64,000 nucleotides of DNA. Source: JBMTVN01 sp046047235. GTDB taxonomy: Bacteria; Verrucomicrobiota; Verrucomicrobiia; Limisphaerales; JAHDYP01. The stretch is from positions 1 to 64,000 of the forward strand of contig JBJOII010000007.1 of assembly GCA_046047235.1 (NCBI GenBank). Direction: 5' to 3'. The stretch's first letter is position 1; each line of letters starts with the position of its first letter. The notes beneath the pieces were generated by a model, which worked only from the letters and a program-made list of their open reading frames with translations, was not told where the DNA came from and ran no database searches. Made by a program: the position numbers and the translations under genes. This document shows positions 16,737 to 25,408 of this stretch, in pieces.

Positions 16737-16802
16737 CCTCTCGTCTCTTCACTCCTCCCTCTCCCTGCGTTCCGCAACCGCGGAACCAAAAACCCTCAGC
16801 CC
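16737..16802. repeat. dispersed pyrimidine-rich hairpin repeat, copy B
   Basis: A pyrimidine tract containing CTCTTCACTCCTCCCTCTCC is followed by a hairpin with 7-bp arms (GTTCCGC, AACC loop, GCGGAAC) and then CAAAAACCCTCAGCCCC. It has the same layout as copies at 14280 and 37298, but different stem bases, so the stem is conserved as structure rather than sequence. It lies between the oxidoreductase start and the end of phnW. Confidence 0.55.
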
Positions 16803-16853
16803 CTCACACCACGCGCTTCCCGCTGTGCCCCCTCCATTCACGCAAGGCTGCGT

Positions 16854-17987
16854 TCAGGCAGAAAACGGCAGACGGCAACCCAACGCCTCCAACCCAGCCT
16901 TCAAGGCCGCCAGCAAATGCTCAATATCCGACGGAAAAAGCCGACCGATATTCCCGATCCGAAAGGTATCCACCTGAGTCAGTTTCCCGGGATAGATGAT
17001 CATCCCTCTTTGGCTCAGTTGATTGTAGAAGGCCCGGAATTCAAACGCAGGATCCTGCGGACAATGAAACGCAGTGATGATGTAGCTCTGCACCTCTGCG
17101 CTTAGAAAGCAGCGCAAGCCCAATTCCGACATCCCGTGCATCAGCACCCCGTGGTTCTGGCGATAACGCTCACCCCGCGCCTGGACCCCACCCTCCTGCT
17201 CCAGCTCATTAAGCGCCTGATCAAATGCCAATAGCGCATGGGTCGGAGGCGTGTAACGGAACTGCCGATTCTTCTGAAAACCCCTCCACTGGCTAAACAA
17301 ATCCAGACTCAGGCTCCTGGCACATCCCTCAGACGCCAGCAACGGCTCTCTCCGTGCCAGAACAAAGGAGAAACCCGGCACCCCCTCAATGCACTTGTTC
17401 GCCGATGAAATCAAAAAATCCACCCCCACCGCGTCGAGATCAATCGGGATAGCCCCAAAACTGCTCATCGCATCCACAATCAACCTCCGGCCATTGCGCT
17501 TCACTGCCGCCCCAATAGACTCCAGCGGATTCAAAATCCCCGTGGTCGTCTCACAATGCACCACCACCACGTGCGTCACCCCCGCATCCTCCCGCAACAC
17601 AGCCTCAACCTCATGCGCCGATGGCACAACATCCTCCGCCGTGCGCAGCACCCGATGGTCTATCTTCAGCACCTTGGCCATCGCCACAATCCGATCGCCA
17701 TACGCACCATTGGTCAGAATCAATGCCCTACCGCTGGCCGGAATCACCGACCCCAGCACGGACTCAACTCCAAAAGTCCCGCTGCCCTGCATCAAAACAC
17801 ACTCGAACCCGGCCTCCTCAGAAGTACCCGCCACAGCCAATAACCGGCTCCGGATCGATGTAACCACATCATTGAACTCGTCATGCCACGAACCCGCATC
17901 ATGCAGCATCGCAGCCTTAACACTCAAACTCGTGGTCAAGGGGCCCGGAGTGAAAAGCAGCTTATCGTGTGAACTCGGTAACGTCAT
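16854..17987 (-). CDS. phnW: 2-aminoethylphosphonate--pyruvate transaminase
   Basis: A 377-residue fold-type I PLP enzyme. It catalyses transfer of the amino group of 2-aminoethylphosphonate to pyruvate, giving phosphonoacetaldehyde and alanine. Family landmarks: KLLFTPGPLTTS near the start, LMQGSGTFGVESVLGS for phosphate binding, DAMSSFGAIPID with the PLP-ring aspartate, and SSANKCIEGVPGFSFV with the Schiff-base lysine. Length matches PhnW (about 365-380). Upstream on the same strand, 134 nt away, are a GSA-aminomutase-like gene, a PbfA-like lyase and a phosphatase-superfamily gene, consistent with an aminoethylphosphonate locus. No PhnX or PhnY/PhnA is present in the window, so the fate of the aldehyde is open. 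Confidence 0.85.
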   Translation of the reverse strand: MTLPSSHDKLLFTPGPLTTSLSVKAAMLHDAGSWHDEFNDVVTSIRSRLLAVAGTSEEAGFECVLMQGSGTFGVESVLGSVIPASGRALILTNGAYGDRIVAMAKVLKIDHRVLRTAEDVVPSAHEVEAVLREDAGVTHVVVVHCETTTGILNPLESIGAAVKRNGRRLIVDAMSSFGAIPIDLDAVGVDFLISSANKCIEGVPGFSFVLARREPLLASEGCARSLSLDLFSQWRGFQKNRQFRYTPPTHALLAFDQALNELEQEGGVQARGERYRQNHGVLMHGMSELGLRCFLSAEVQSYIITAFHCPQDPAFEFRAFYNQLSQRGMIIYPGKLTQVDTFRIGNIGRLFPSDIEHLLAALKAGLEALGCRLPFSA

Positions 17988-18121
17988 GGTCTCGCCCTAT
18001 TCTTCTTCAATGATCTAATCAATCGCTTCTCGCCAGCTGTCTCGCCCATGACATAGGTGGGATGAGCCCACGGGTAAAGGACTTTGTCCCCCCCCGCATC
18101 CACCACCCCACCAGACCGGAA

Positions 18122-19396
18122 TCACAAACGCCTCACCGCCTTCTCCAGTTTCTCACCCAACTCGACCAAGTCACCCTCCCCATGCGCAATCGACAAATAC
18201 AGCTTCGTTCCCATGGGATTCAGAAACACACCCTCACGCACCAAAGCCAGCATCAGCGCACGCCCCCGAGCTCGATCCGATGCCATCCACCCCCGGTGTG
18301 TCGTCACCGGCTCCCCGGAAAATGCAACCTGCGCCAATGGCCCCTCACCCAGAGTCTGAACCACTTCCCCCGCATCCCCCATCACCCGGGCCAAAAGCTC
18401 GCGTAACCGATTCCCCATGGCAAACAACCGGTCATACACCCCCTCCTCAGAGAGAACATCCAGCGTCGCCAAAGCCGCCGCACACGAAACCGGATTGCCC
18501 CCCGCAGTGGATGCCGACCACACATAACCCGCGTCCCCCACCCCATGCTCATCCACATACCGCATCAACTCCGCCGACCCCGCATAGGCTCCCAAGGGAA
18601 ATCCCCCGCCCAATGCCTTGCCGAACGCAGCCAGATCAGGCACCACCCCATAGCGACCCTGCGCCCCACTCAAACCCAGACGAAAGCCCGTCACGGTCTC
18701 ATCAAAGATCAGCACAACCCCATGCCGGCTCGCCAACTCCCGCACGCCGGCTAGGAATCCCGGCACCGGAGCCAGACAACGATGCAACGGCTCCACCAAC
18801 ACCGCTGCAACCTCGTTCCCAAATCTTTCAAAGACACTCCGCGTCCCCTCCAAATCGTTGAACGGCGCCACCAAAACACGCCCCTCCAAACCCGGATCCG
18901 CACACCCATGCAAATCCGCCTCCACACCATCCGCCCCCGCACCCCTGAGCATCCCCGCCACCCCAATGGAATGCTGACCGTGATAAGCACCAGAAAACTT
19001 CAATACCCGACGTCGCCCCGTAGCCGCATGAGCAATCCTCAAACACAACATCGTGGCCTCGGTACCCGAGGTCACAAAGCGCACCTGCTCAGCACACGGC
19101 AAAATTCCCACCAAGCGCTCCGCCAGCTCCAGGGAACGACTGTTCACCGCAGCAAAGTTCGCTCCCTTCTCCGCTTGAACCGCTGCCGCCTCCACCACCT
19201 GAGGATGAGCATGTCCCACCAGGGCAGCCCCCCAGGCCATCGTCATGTCCAGGTATTCCCGCCCCTCCTCATCCCAAACACGACAGCCGCGCCCCCGGGA
19301 CAACACCGGCACTAAATCCGCCGGCAATCCATACTCGCCATTCGACCCCCCCGGGAACAACTCCGTCACTCTCCGGCTCTGTATCACTTCGCTCAT
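18122..19396 (-). CDS. glutamate-1-semialdehyde 2,1-aminomutase-like class III aminotransferase
   Basis: A 424-residue PLP enzyme of class III. The HemL-like signature is strong: RFVTSGTEATMLCLRIA, FSGAYHGQHS, LIFDETVTGFR, PDLAAFGKALGGGFPLGAYAG (catalytic Lys) and SASTAGGNPVSCAAAL. True HemL has DEVMTGFR and usually sits apart from phosphonate genes; here it lies 1 nt from a PbfA-like gene and upstream of phnW, so a role on a phosphonate amine, or as a general aminotransferase, is as likely as heme synthesis. The N-terminus VTELFPGGSNGEYGLPADLVPVL differs from HemL. I cannot assign a substrate. Confidence 0.75.
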   Translation of the reverse strand: MSEVIQSRRVTELFPGGSNGEYGLPADLVPVLSRGRGCRVWDEEGREYLDMTMAWGAALVGHAHPQVVEAAAVQAEKGANFAAVNSRSLELAERLVGILPCAEQVRFVTSGTEATMLCLRIAHAATGRRRVLKFSGAYHGQHSIGVAGMLRGAGADGVEADLHGCADPGLEGRVLVAPFNDLEGTRSVFERFGNEVAAVLVEPLHRCLAPVPGFLAGVRELASRHGVVLIFDETVTGFRLGLSGAQGRYGVVPDLAAFGKALGGGFPLGAYAGSAELMRYVDEHGVGDAGYVWSASTAGGNPVSCAAALATLDVLSEEGVYDRLFAMGNRLRELLARVMGDAGEVVQTLGEGPLAQVAFSGEPVTTHRGWMASDRARGRALMLALVREGVFLNPMGTKLYLSIAHGEGDLVELGEKLEKAVRRL

Positions 19397-19397
19397 C

Positions 19398-20750
19398 TTA
19401 AAGCTCCGCCGTCGGGTTCGCCCCCACTTCGCTCAACGCAGCATCCAGTATCCCCAGCGCCTCTTCCCACTCCCCATCCTTCAATACCAGCGAAGGCGTC
19501 AATGTCAGCAAGTTCCCCTGTGTCACCTTGAAGTTTAATCCCCTCCTCAACGCCGCATACATCACCCGATCAGCCGCATCCGTCGCCGGCTTGCCACCAT
19601 GAACCAACTCCACCCCCATCAATAAACCCAAGCCCCGAACCTCCCCAATCATCGGGTGCCGCTCCCGCAGGGCTTCCAAATCAGCCAAAGCTCTCCGCCC
19701 CAGTTCCTCAGCCCTGCCCACCAGCCCCTCACTCTCAATCACCTCCAAAGTCGCCAACCCCGCCGCACACGCCACCGGGTTCTTCTCATGCGTGTAATGC
19801 CCCAAAGCCCGCTCACCCGCCACGTTTAAACCCTCCCTCACCAGCAACGCCGCCAAAGGCATCACACCCCCACCCAAACCCTTCCCCAATACCACCATGT
19901 CCGGCACCACCCCGTAATGCTCGTAAGCAAAAAAACGTCCCGTCCGCCCCAACCCAATCGGGATCTCGTCCAGAATGAGTAATGCCCCATGCCGGTCACA
20001 GGCCGCCCGAATCCGCTGCCAATACTCCACCGGAGGTATAAACGGCGTGCACCGCACGGTCTCCCCAATCACCGCCGCAACATCCCCCTCCCGCTCCAGC
20101 ACATACTCAACATAATCCGCACATGCCAGATTGCAGGCAGCCCCACACCGAAACGGACACTTCCGATGATCCGGAGGCGGTACATGCTCACACCCCGGAA
20201 GCAATGGCCCTATCCCGTTCCGAAATACCGCCTCTCCCCCAATGCTGATCGCATCCAGCGACGCCCCATGAAACGACTCCCACATCGACACGGTCTTGAA
20301 ACGCCCCGTCGCGACTCTCGCCAACTTTAACGCCATCCCAATCGCCAGACTGCCACCTGGCGCAAACAATGCCCGACTCAGCTCGCCCCCCGTGCGCCCG
20401 ACCAACGCCTCGGCAAGCTCAATCGCCGGTTCACACGTATAACGCCGCGTGCAGAAAGACAACCTGTCCAGCTGCGCCTTGATCGCCTCCACCACCTTGG
20501 GATGCCCAAAACCAACCTGATGGACGTTGTTCCCATGAAAATCCAGTATCCGCCTCCCCTCCGCATCCTCAATGTGCGAACCCGAAGCACCCCGAAGCAC
20601 ATTCAAACAGGGGGTCGACAACGATTGATGCAAAAACCACTGCGCATCCTCTTCAAGGATCTCCTTCGTCCCCGGCCCCAAATGGCTCTCCTGCCACCCC
20701 ACGCGGTGAGGAGACAGATTCAAGTCACCTTCAGAACGAAGGGCTTCCAT
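19398..20750 (-). CDS. class III PLP enzyme, probable (R)-1-hydroxy-2-aminoethylphosphonate ammonia-lyase (PbfA-like)
   Basis: About 450 residues. Class III signatures: LFAPGGSLAIGMALKLAR, SFHGASLDAISIGG, LLILDEIPIGLGRTGRFFAYEHYG, VVLGKGLGGGVMPLAAL (catalytic Lys). An unusual Cys-rich insert HRKCPFRCGAACNLACADY is present near the middle. Annotated aspartate-aminotransferase-like proteins next to phnW often prove to be PbfA, which eliminates ammonia from hydroxylated aminoethylphosphonate to give phosphonoacetaldehyde; the assignment here rests on context plus overall resemblance. The frame is open to a TTG at 20783; the ATG at 20750 is used because the extra residues look unconserved. It ends 1 nt before the GSA-aminomutase-like start and begins close to the phosphatase stop, so the set looks like one operon. 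Confidence 0.65.
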   Translation of the reverse strand: MEALRSEGDLNLSPHRVGWQESHLGPGTKEILEEDAQWFLHQSLSTPCLNVLRGASGSHIEDAEGRRILDFHGNNVHQVGFGHPKVVEAIKAQLDRLSFCTRRYTCEPAIELAEALVGRTGGELSRALFAPGGSLAIGMALKLARVATGRFKTVSMWESFHGASLDAISIGGEAVFRNGIGPLLPGCEHVPPPDHRKCPFRCGAACNLACADYVEYVLEREGDVAAVIGETVRCTPFIPPVEYWQRIRAACDRHGALLILDEIPIGLGRTGRFFAYEHYGVVPDMVVLGKGLGGGVMPLAALLVREGLNVAGERALGHYTHEKNPVACAAGLATLEVIESEGLVGRAEELGRRALADLEALRERHPMIGEVRGLGLLMGVELVHGGKPATDAADRVMYAALRRGLNFKVTQGNLLTLTPSLVLKDGEWEEALGILDAALSEVGANPTAEL

Positions 20751-20798
20751 GGAGGGACAATCAGGCTTCTTCACAGGCGGCAACCTTTACGCCTTCTG

Positions 20799-21770
20799 TC
20801 ATCGCTCAGTCAACGCCTCAACCACAGGCCGCCCAATCCAGGCCGGATCTGGCGAATAACCCAATAGCTTCACAACGGTCGCCGCCGTGTCGTAAGTGTT
20901 CAGTGCCCCCTCCAGTTCCCAACCTCGCCTGACACCGGGCCCCACCAGAATCCAGGGTATCTCCAACTCGGCCGTAGTAGCCCCACCGTGCCCCTTCCCC
21001 ACACCCCCATGATCCGAAGTCACCAGCACATAGGTGCTCCCCCCCAAGCCCGCATCCTCCACAGCACCCAACAACTGACCCACCAAACCATCCACATGCT
21101 CCACGGACCGGAAATACTCCCCGGTCCCATGCCCATACTCGTGCCCAGCATGATCCACCTCATCAAAGTGTACAAACAGCAGATCCGGCTTCCTCTCCCG
21201 AATCACCTCAACCGCACGCCGTGCCGTCGCCCCACTGCCTGAAACATGCTCAAACACCGTCGGCACAGTAGCCCCCAACAGACGCCCAAACCCTCCCCAA
21301 TCATAAATGCACGCCGTAACCGCCGAACCTCCACTCCCCCCAATCACCACATCAAAAATAGTCGGAAATACCCCCCCGGGCCCGATCACCGTCGGCGTCA
21401 CCTCCACTTTGTTGGTCTCCCAATCGTTCGAAGTAATCCCGTGCTGCTCCGGCCCCGCGCCCATAATCATGGACGCCCAGTTGGGACTGCTCGAGGTCGG
21501 CATCACACCACGCCCGCGTAGGGTCCACACTCCTGCAGCCATCATCCGGTCCATGACCGGAGTCTCCGCCCGCTGAACACCATCCGGGGATAACCCATCC
21601 ACACCCACTACAATCACCCGATTCCCGCCACCGCCATGGACCACCAACACCCCGCTCAACAGACCCACCACACCGCAGACCCAACCCCGCCCCAACAGGA
21701 GCCCTCCAAGCGATCTCACAGCTCCCCGAACCAAAGCCGGTAGGTAGCGAAATAGGCCAGTGCTTTGCAT
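20799..21770 (-). CDS. exported alkaline-phosphatase-superfamily phosphodiesterase/hydrolase
   Basis: A 323-residue protein. A long N-terminus with a hydrophobic segment (CGVVGLLSGVLVVHG) suggests a signal or membrane anchor. The metal-binding core is visible: IVVGVDGLSPDG (first Asp), the nucleophile region MPTSSSPNWASMIMG, LFVHFDEVDHAGHEYGH (Asp and two His) and VTSDHGGVGKGHGG (Asp-His). This is the nucleotide pyrophosphatase/phosphonoacetate hydrolase branch. Lying first in the phosphonate gene set, it might release aminoethylphosphonate or phosphate outside the cytoplasm, but substrate specificity cannot be read. The 122 bases upstream of its start contain no gene. Confidence 0.75.
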   Translation of the reverse strand: MQSTGLFRYLPALVRGAVRSLGGLLLGRGWVCGVVGLLSGVLVVHGGGGNRVIVVGVDGLSPDGVQRAETPVMDRMMAAGVWTLRGRGVMPTSSSPNWASMIMGAGPEQHGITSNDWETNKVEVTPTVIGPGGVFPTIFDVVIGGSGGSAVTACIYDWGGFGRLLGATVPTVFEHVSGSGATARRAVEVIRERKPDLLFVHFDEVDHAGHEYGHGTGEYFRSVEHVDGLVGQLLGAVEDAGLGGSTYVLVTSDHGGVGKGHGGATTAELEIPWILVGPGVRRGWELEGALNTYDTAATVVKLLGYSPDPAWIGRPVVEALTER

Positions 21771-21892
21771 GAAAGCGAAAATCCCCCAAGCCCAGGGCCC
21801 AAAGCAAGCCGCAAGGAAACCGCAGATGTGAAGATTTTGTTACCGCCCCCAACCCCCGGCCCTCCTACCAAAGCCCCTCACCCCAACACCGC

Positions 21893-22309
21893 TCAGTCAA
21901 CCACCTGCCCGGTGTGATCCACCAGGTAAGCCGGCACCCACGTGTCATTCTTCCGGCGCTCCACCAAAACCGGCTCACCAGACTCGCCCATGCTGGTGAT
22001 CTGCGCGAACTCAAGCGCCTGCGAATAGCTCAGGATAATTTGCTCCCGAACCTTCCAAAGGGTCGGGTCCTCAGTAAAATTGGTTGTAGGAGCCGCACGC
22101 ATAGCTTTCGCAAATATAAGAACTGCAAAGGCCACGCTTAGACAACCCCACCACTTGACGTAGATTGAGCAACACTGATCTAGAGACCTATCCGAACTTT
22201 GACCTAGGGCGTATCCCCCCAAACTGACACTTGAAGCAGAGCCCACTAGACGTACATTGGCCTGAGCTAATCCAACCGAAGGCCCTCCCATGACCGAACT
22301 ACTTCTCAA
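21893..22309 (-). CDS. small hypothetical exported protein, start uncertain
   Basis: An open frame of up to 138 codons. The C-terminal 70 residues (from MRAAPTTNFTEDPTLWKV) look like a small soluble domain, and are preceded by a hydrophobic stretch (WWGCLSVAFAVLIFAKA) that could be a signal peptide. ATG starts exist only at 22309 and 22291, which overlap the divergent gene at 22290, and at 22105, which would cut off the hydrophobic segment. GTG/TTG codons near 22246 and 22219 are alternatives. I do not recognise the family. The gene could be real but short, or a remnant. Confidence 0.4.
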   Translation of the reverse strand: MRSSSVMGGPSVGLAQANVRLVGSASSVSLGGYALGQSSDRSLDQCCSIYVKWWGCLSVAFAVLIFAKAMRAAPTTNFTEDPTLWKVREQIILSYSQALEFAQITSMGESGEPVLVERRKNDTWVPAYLVDHTGQVVD

Positions 22310-22499
22310 CTCAGCCGAGACAGAAGCCCTGCAGCAACTCCTGGATCAGGCTCTCGCAAACCTGAGAACAGAACTCGCCCATACGGATCACGCTAAGTTT
22401 CGACAGAGAATCCGCAACCAACAACTGCTCCTGGAAACCATCCAGACCCGGCTCACAACCCCCCGCCACCGCAACCCTAGCGCAGAGCTTCGCCTCTAA
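22290..22499 (+). CDS. small conserved hypothetical helical protein
   Basis: A 69-residue, charged, all-helical protein: a first helix with ETEALQQLLDQALANLRTEL, then a TDHAKFRQRI motif and a second helix QQLLLETIQTRL. The pattern (LxxLLxxALxxLRxEIxxTDxxxFRxxLxxxxxxLxxI) matches a small family I have seen near diverse genes, without known function. It stands alone, divergent from the preceding hypothetical and convergent with the histidine kinase, whose stop lies 8 nt beyond its own. Confidence 0.6.
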   Translation: MTELLLNSAETEALQQLLDQALANLRTELAHTDHAKFRQRIRNQQLLLETIQTRLTTPRHRNPSAELRL

Positions 22500-22507
22500 T
22501 CCAAGCT

Positions 22508-24556
22508 TCAGGCCTGGGATGTGACGCGATCCAAAACCCCGATCAAGGCCCTCTCGTCAAAGGGCTTCCGCAATACCTCCGTCACCCCGGCCGCACTCAG
22601 CTCGTCGCGCAACTCATCATCCAAACGCCCCCCCATGGCCACAACAGGCAACGCCGATCGCATCTCCTTAAGCGCCTTGGCAAAAGCTACCCCATCCATC
22701 CTCGGCATGTGAATGTCGGTCAAAACTACCGCCAGCGCATCGCGATGATCCACGGCCTTCACTAGCCCCTCCAACCCATCCGCCGCCACCATCACGCGAA
22801 AATTGAATCTCTCCAGCACCAACCGCGTCGATTCCCGAACCGCCGGCTCATCGTCCACCACCAAGGTCAACTGCCCCCCTCCGTCCAACTGCACCGGCAT
22901 CTCCACACCACCCACATGCGCAGCGCCAGCCTCGCCAACCGGCAGGTAAACCCGGAAGGCTGTGCCACGCCCCACCTTGGATTCCAACGTCAGAAATCCC
23001 CCGTGACTCTTCACAATCCCCGCCACACTCACCAAGCCCATGCCCGTACCCTTGTCCGGAGATTTCGTGGTGAAAAAGGGAGTGAATAATTTCTCCATAA
23101 CCGATGGCGGCATCCCCACCCCGGTGTCCACCACCTCCACCAACACATACTTCCCGGGCTTCCCATCCACAGTGCTGGCGGCAAATGTCTCATCCACCTG
23201 CACCAGCCTGGAACTCATCGATAGGGTGCCCCCTCGAGGCATCGCGTCCCGGGCATTAACACACAGGTTCAGCAATAATTGATGCAGCTGTGTGTCGTCC
23301 CCCAAACAAGTCGGCAACCCGGACTCAGCCTCCAGCACATACTGGATGTTCTTGGGAAAAGTGGACCGGATAATCGTCGAGATCTCATGGAACAACTTCG
23401 AAAAGTCTACCTCCATTCGCACGCCCTCGTTCCCCTTCCCAATCGTCAGCAACTGACGCACAACCGCTGACGCACGCTTCGCACTGTCCTCCAGGGTGTC
23501 CAGCAACTCCTTCTCCTGTGGCACCAAACCCCGCAAATACTCCAACACCAGCAGAATCGGGGTGAGGGAGTTGTTCAGGTCATGCGCCAGTCCACTGGCC
23601 AATAAGCCGATACTCTCCAAACGCTGGGTCCGCCGCTCCGCCTTCTCCCGCTCCAGCCGCTGGCTGATGTCCCTGACCAAAGCGACATAGCTCCTGCGCC
23701 CCGCTGTCAAATACACCCCTTGAATAACGGCTTCCACAGCCAGCAAAGCCCCGTTCTTCCGCTTCATCTCCCCCATCAGGCGGACCGAGCGAACCTTGCC
23801 CCCCTCCATTGGCCGCAAAGCCGCCTGCATGTCCCCTTCGCTCACTCCATCGAATAACTCAAGAAAACCAAGCCCACTCAAATCCTCACGCTCCCGCCCC
23901 AACTGACGCTCCGCTCCTTGATTGGCATATTCAACAACGTAGCCCTCCGGTGAAAAGATGATCACCGCATCCTCCATCGAATCCAAAGCGGCCATCGCCC
24001 GGCGCAATTCGCTGCTCTGCTCGGTCAGCCTCAAGGAAAGCCGCTTAGCATCCTCCAATGCCACTTTGTTCGACTGGAAGAGCTGGAGCATGTCCACCAC
24101 CGGGTCGTGCACTGCAAAATCATCATAGTGCAGACCAAAACGCACCAACTCCTCGGCATCAGTAAACCAGGGGGAACCAATGAAAACATAGACCCCATGC
24201 TGACCCAGAAAGCGAATCTCCCCGCGCAACCTCAGCCGCAGGTGCTGGATCTCCAGAAGAAAGAAGCGCTTGCCATGCCGACGAATAAACTCCGGGCTCA
24301 ACTCACCCCGCGGATAAACCGACAGGACTGCCTTCGAGACGTCCATACCCCGCTGGCAGTTCGGACAGAGCCGACGCAGCGCATATCCCAGCTGAGTCAG
24401 TCGCATGGAGTCATCAAAGGCAAAATGCCAGCGAAAGACATCAGCGAAATCCGCCGAGTTCAAACCCACGAAGTAGGTCATCTCCCCCGATGGCGAATCG
24501 CCTTTCTCCCCCAAACCGCAAATCGGCTCCTGGTCCCCGCCGGCATTGGAGTTCAT
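22508..24556 (-). CDS. HNOBA-PAS hybrid sensor histidine kinase/response regulator (NO-signalling partner)
   Basis: A 682-residue soluble hybrid kinase. The chosen ATG has AGGGGG six bases upstream; a GTG at 24589 would add 11 residues. Residues about 40-175 match the heme-NO-binding-associated (HNOBA) domain of soluble guanylate cyclases: FAFDDSMRLTQLGYALRRL, GEIRFLGQHGVYVFIGSPWF and GLHYDDFAVHDPVVDMLQL, leading into a coiled coil. A PAS domain follows (about 190-300). Then come HisKA with LAHDLNNSLTP (His325), the ATPase boxes NLCVNARDAM, DTGVGMPP and GTGMGLV, and a receiver with VVDDEP, LTDIHMPRMDG and a KPF lysine. It lies 117 nt downstream of the H-NOX gene on the same strand. The obvious model is that H-NOX bound to NO controls the kinase through HNOBA. 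No output DNA-binding domain is present. Confidence 0.88.
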   Translation of the reverse strand: MNSNAGGDQEPICGLGEKGDSPSGEMTYFVGLNSADFADVFRWHFAFDDSMRLTQLGYALRRLCPNCQRGMDVSKAVLSVYPRGELSPEFIRRHGKRFFLLEIQHLRLRLRGEIRFLGQHGVYVFIGSPWFTDAEELVRFGLHYDDFAVHDPVVDMLQLFQSNKVALEDAKRLSLRLTEQSSELRRAMAALDSMEDAVIIFSPEGYVVEYANQGAERQLGREREDLSGLGFLELFDGVSEGDMQAALRPMEGGKVRSVRLMGEMKRKNGALLAVEAVIQGVYLTAGRRSYVALVRDISQRLEREKAERRTQRLESIGLLASGLAHDLNNSLTPILLVLEYLRGLVPQEKELLDTLEDSAKRASAVVRQLLTIGKGNEGVRMEVDFSKLFHEISTIIRSTFPKNIQYVLEAESGLPTCLGDDTQLHQLLLNLCVNARDAMPRGGTLSMSSRLVQVDETFAASTVDGKPGKYVLVEVVDTGVGMPPSVMEKLFTPFFTTKSPDKGTGMGLVSVAGIVKSHGGFLTLESKVGRGTAFRVYLPVGEAGAAHVGGVEMPVQLDGGGQLTLVVDDEPAVRESTRLVLERFNFRVMVAADGLEGLVKAVDHRDALAVVLTDIHMPRMDGVAFAKALKEMRSALPVVAMGGRLDDELRDELSAAGVTEVLRKPFDERALIGVLDRVTSQA

Positions 24557-24673
24557 AGCCACCCCCCTTCGTTCAGGGACGCTGCCCACACCGCCCAGGC
24601 AAACCCAACGCCCCGCCCCGTCCCAAAATCAGTCCGGCAGTCAAAATGAAGCAGGCAGAGGAAATCCATCCAT

Positions 24674-25240
24674 TCACTCCTTGATTGCAGGATCCCATTC
24701 CACCCGAAAGACATCATGGTCCTCAGCCGACTGCCGCATTTCAACATGCGTGACCAGAACCGGTGTGCCAAACATCTTCCCCAGACCCTGCATTAAGCCC
24801 ACTACAAAGTAGGCCAGCCCCGGCCGATGTGAAAAATAGTGCAATTCCAGAAATCCACGCTCCGCATCCACGTTGCTCAACTCGAAGCGCGGCGGCGAAA
24901 GATAGGGAAAAACCATCCGAACCCGGTCATGAAAGTGAGGCAGGTGCTCCAGAAATTCTATGAAGGTAGTACCCGCAGCATGCATCAACCCCCCATAACC
25001 CTCACTCGCCGTCACGAGGATCCAATGCTCCCCAAAACCAACCAGCAAATCGTCCACCGCAACACCCAAAACCCGCGCAGCAGCTGCAACCAAATCATAC
25101 GTGATCCTGTCGTCGTAAGGATCCGTGCTGATAAACACCTCCACCTCAAGCTTTGCCTCCCGTTTGATCCGATTCCACACCTTCTCCCCATGGTGTTTGA
25201 CCACCATCTCCTCCATCGCCTTGTTGATCATTCCATACAT
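24674..25240 (-). CDS. H-NOX heme nitric-oxide/oxygen-binding sensor
   Basis: A 188-residue stand-alone H-NOX protein. It begins MYGMINKAMEEMV as bacterial H-NOX proteins do. The proximal heme ligand is His104 in EHLPHFHDRV, and the heme-propionate-binding YxSxR motif is intact (Y135, S137, R139 in LHYFSHRPGL). Length equals the family norm. GGAG lies 7 nt upstream of the ATG. H-NOX proteins from facultative anaerobes bind NO with very high affinity and inhibit or activate a neighbouring kinase or cyclase. Here the HNOBA kinase follows, and a respiratory operon with an octaheme cytochrome lies just upstream beyond a terminator. Selectivity for NO over oxygen cannot be read with certainty. Confidence 0.93.
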   Translation of the reverse strand: MYGMINKAMEEMVVKHHGEKVWNRIKREAKLEVEVFISTDPYDDRITYDLVAAAARVLGVAVDDLLVGFGEHWILVTASEGYGGLMHAAGTTFIEFLEHLPHFHDRVRMVFPYLSPPRFELSNVDAERGFLELHYFSHRPGLAYFVVGLMQGLGKMFGTPVLVTHVEMRQSAEDHDVFRVEWDPAIKE

Positions 25241-25345
25241 CGCTGATCTCCCACTAACCCGTCACAGTGATCGCCCATGACACCCCCTCAACGAGCAACC
25301 TGTCAACAGACCATCGTCGTATATGCCTCGGACCCCCACCCCTCC

Positions 25346-25383
25346 CTAAAAAGCAAGCTCCGGAGGTTGATGACCTCCGGAGC
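25346..25383 (-). terminator. rho-independent terminator of the octaheme cytochrome operon
   Basis: On the minus strand an 11-bp perfect stem (GCTCCGGAGGT, 5-nt loop, ACCTCCGGAGC) is followed by TTGCTTTTTAG. It starts 26 nt after the porin stop codon at 25409 and separates the respiratory operon from the H-NOX/kinase transcription unit. Confidence 0.88.
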
Positions 25384-25408
25384 AGTAGCAAAACCAAACC
25401 GGATTCCT

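Noticed and set aside
18122..19396. Calling this gene hemL outright.
   Set aside because: Motifs are HemL-like, but the N-terminus and phosphonate context differ, so only family-level naming is justified.
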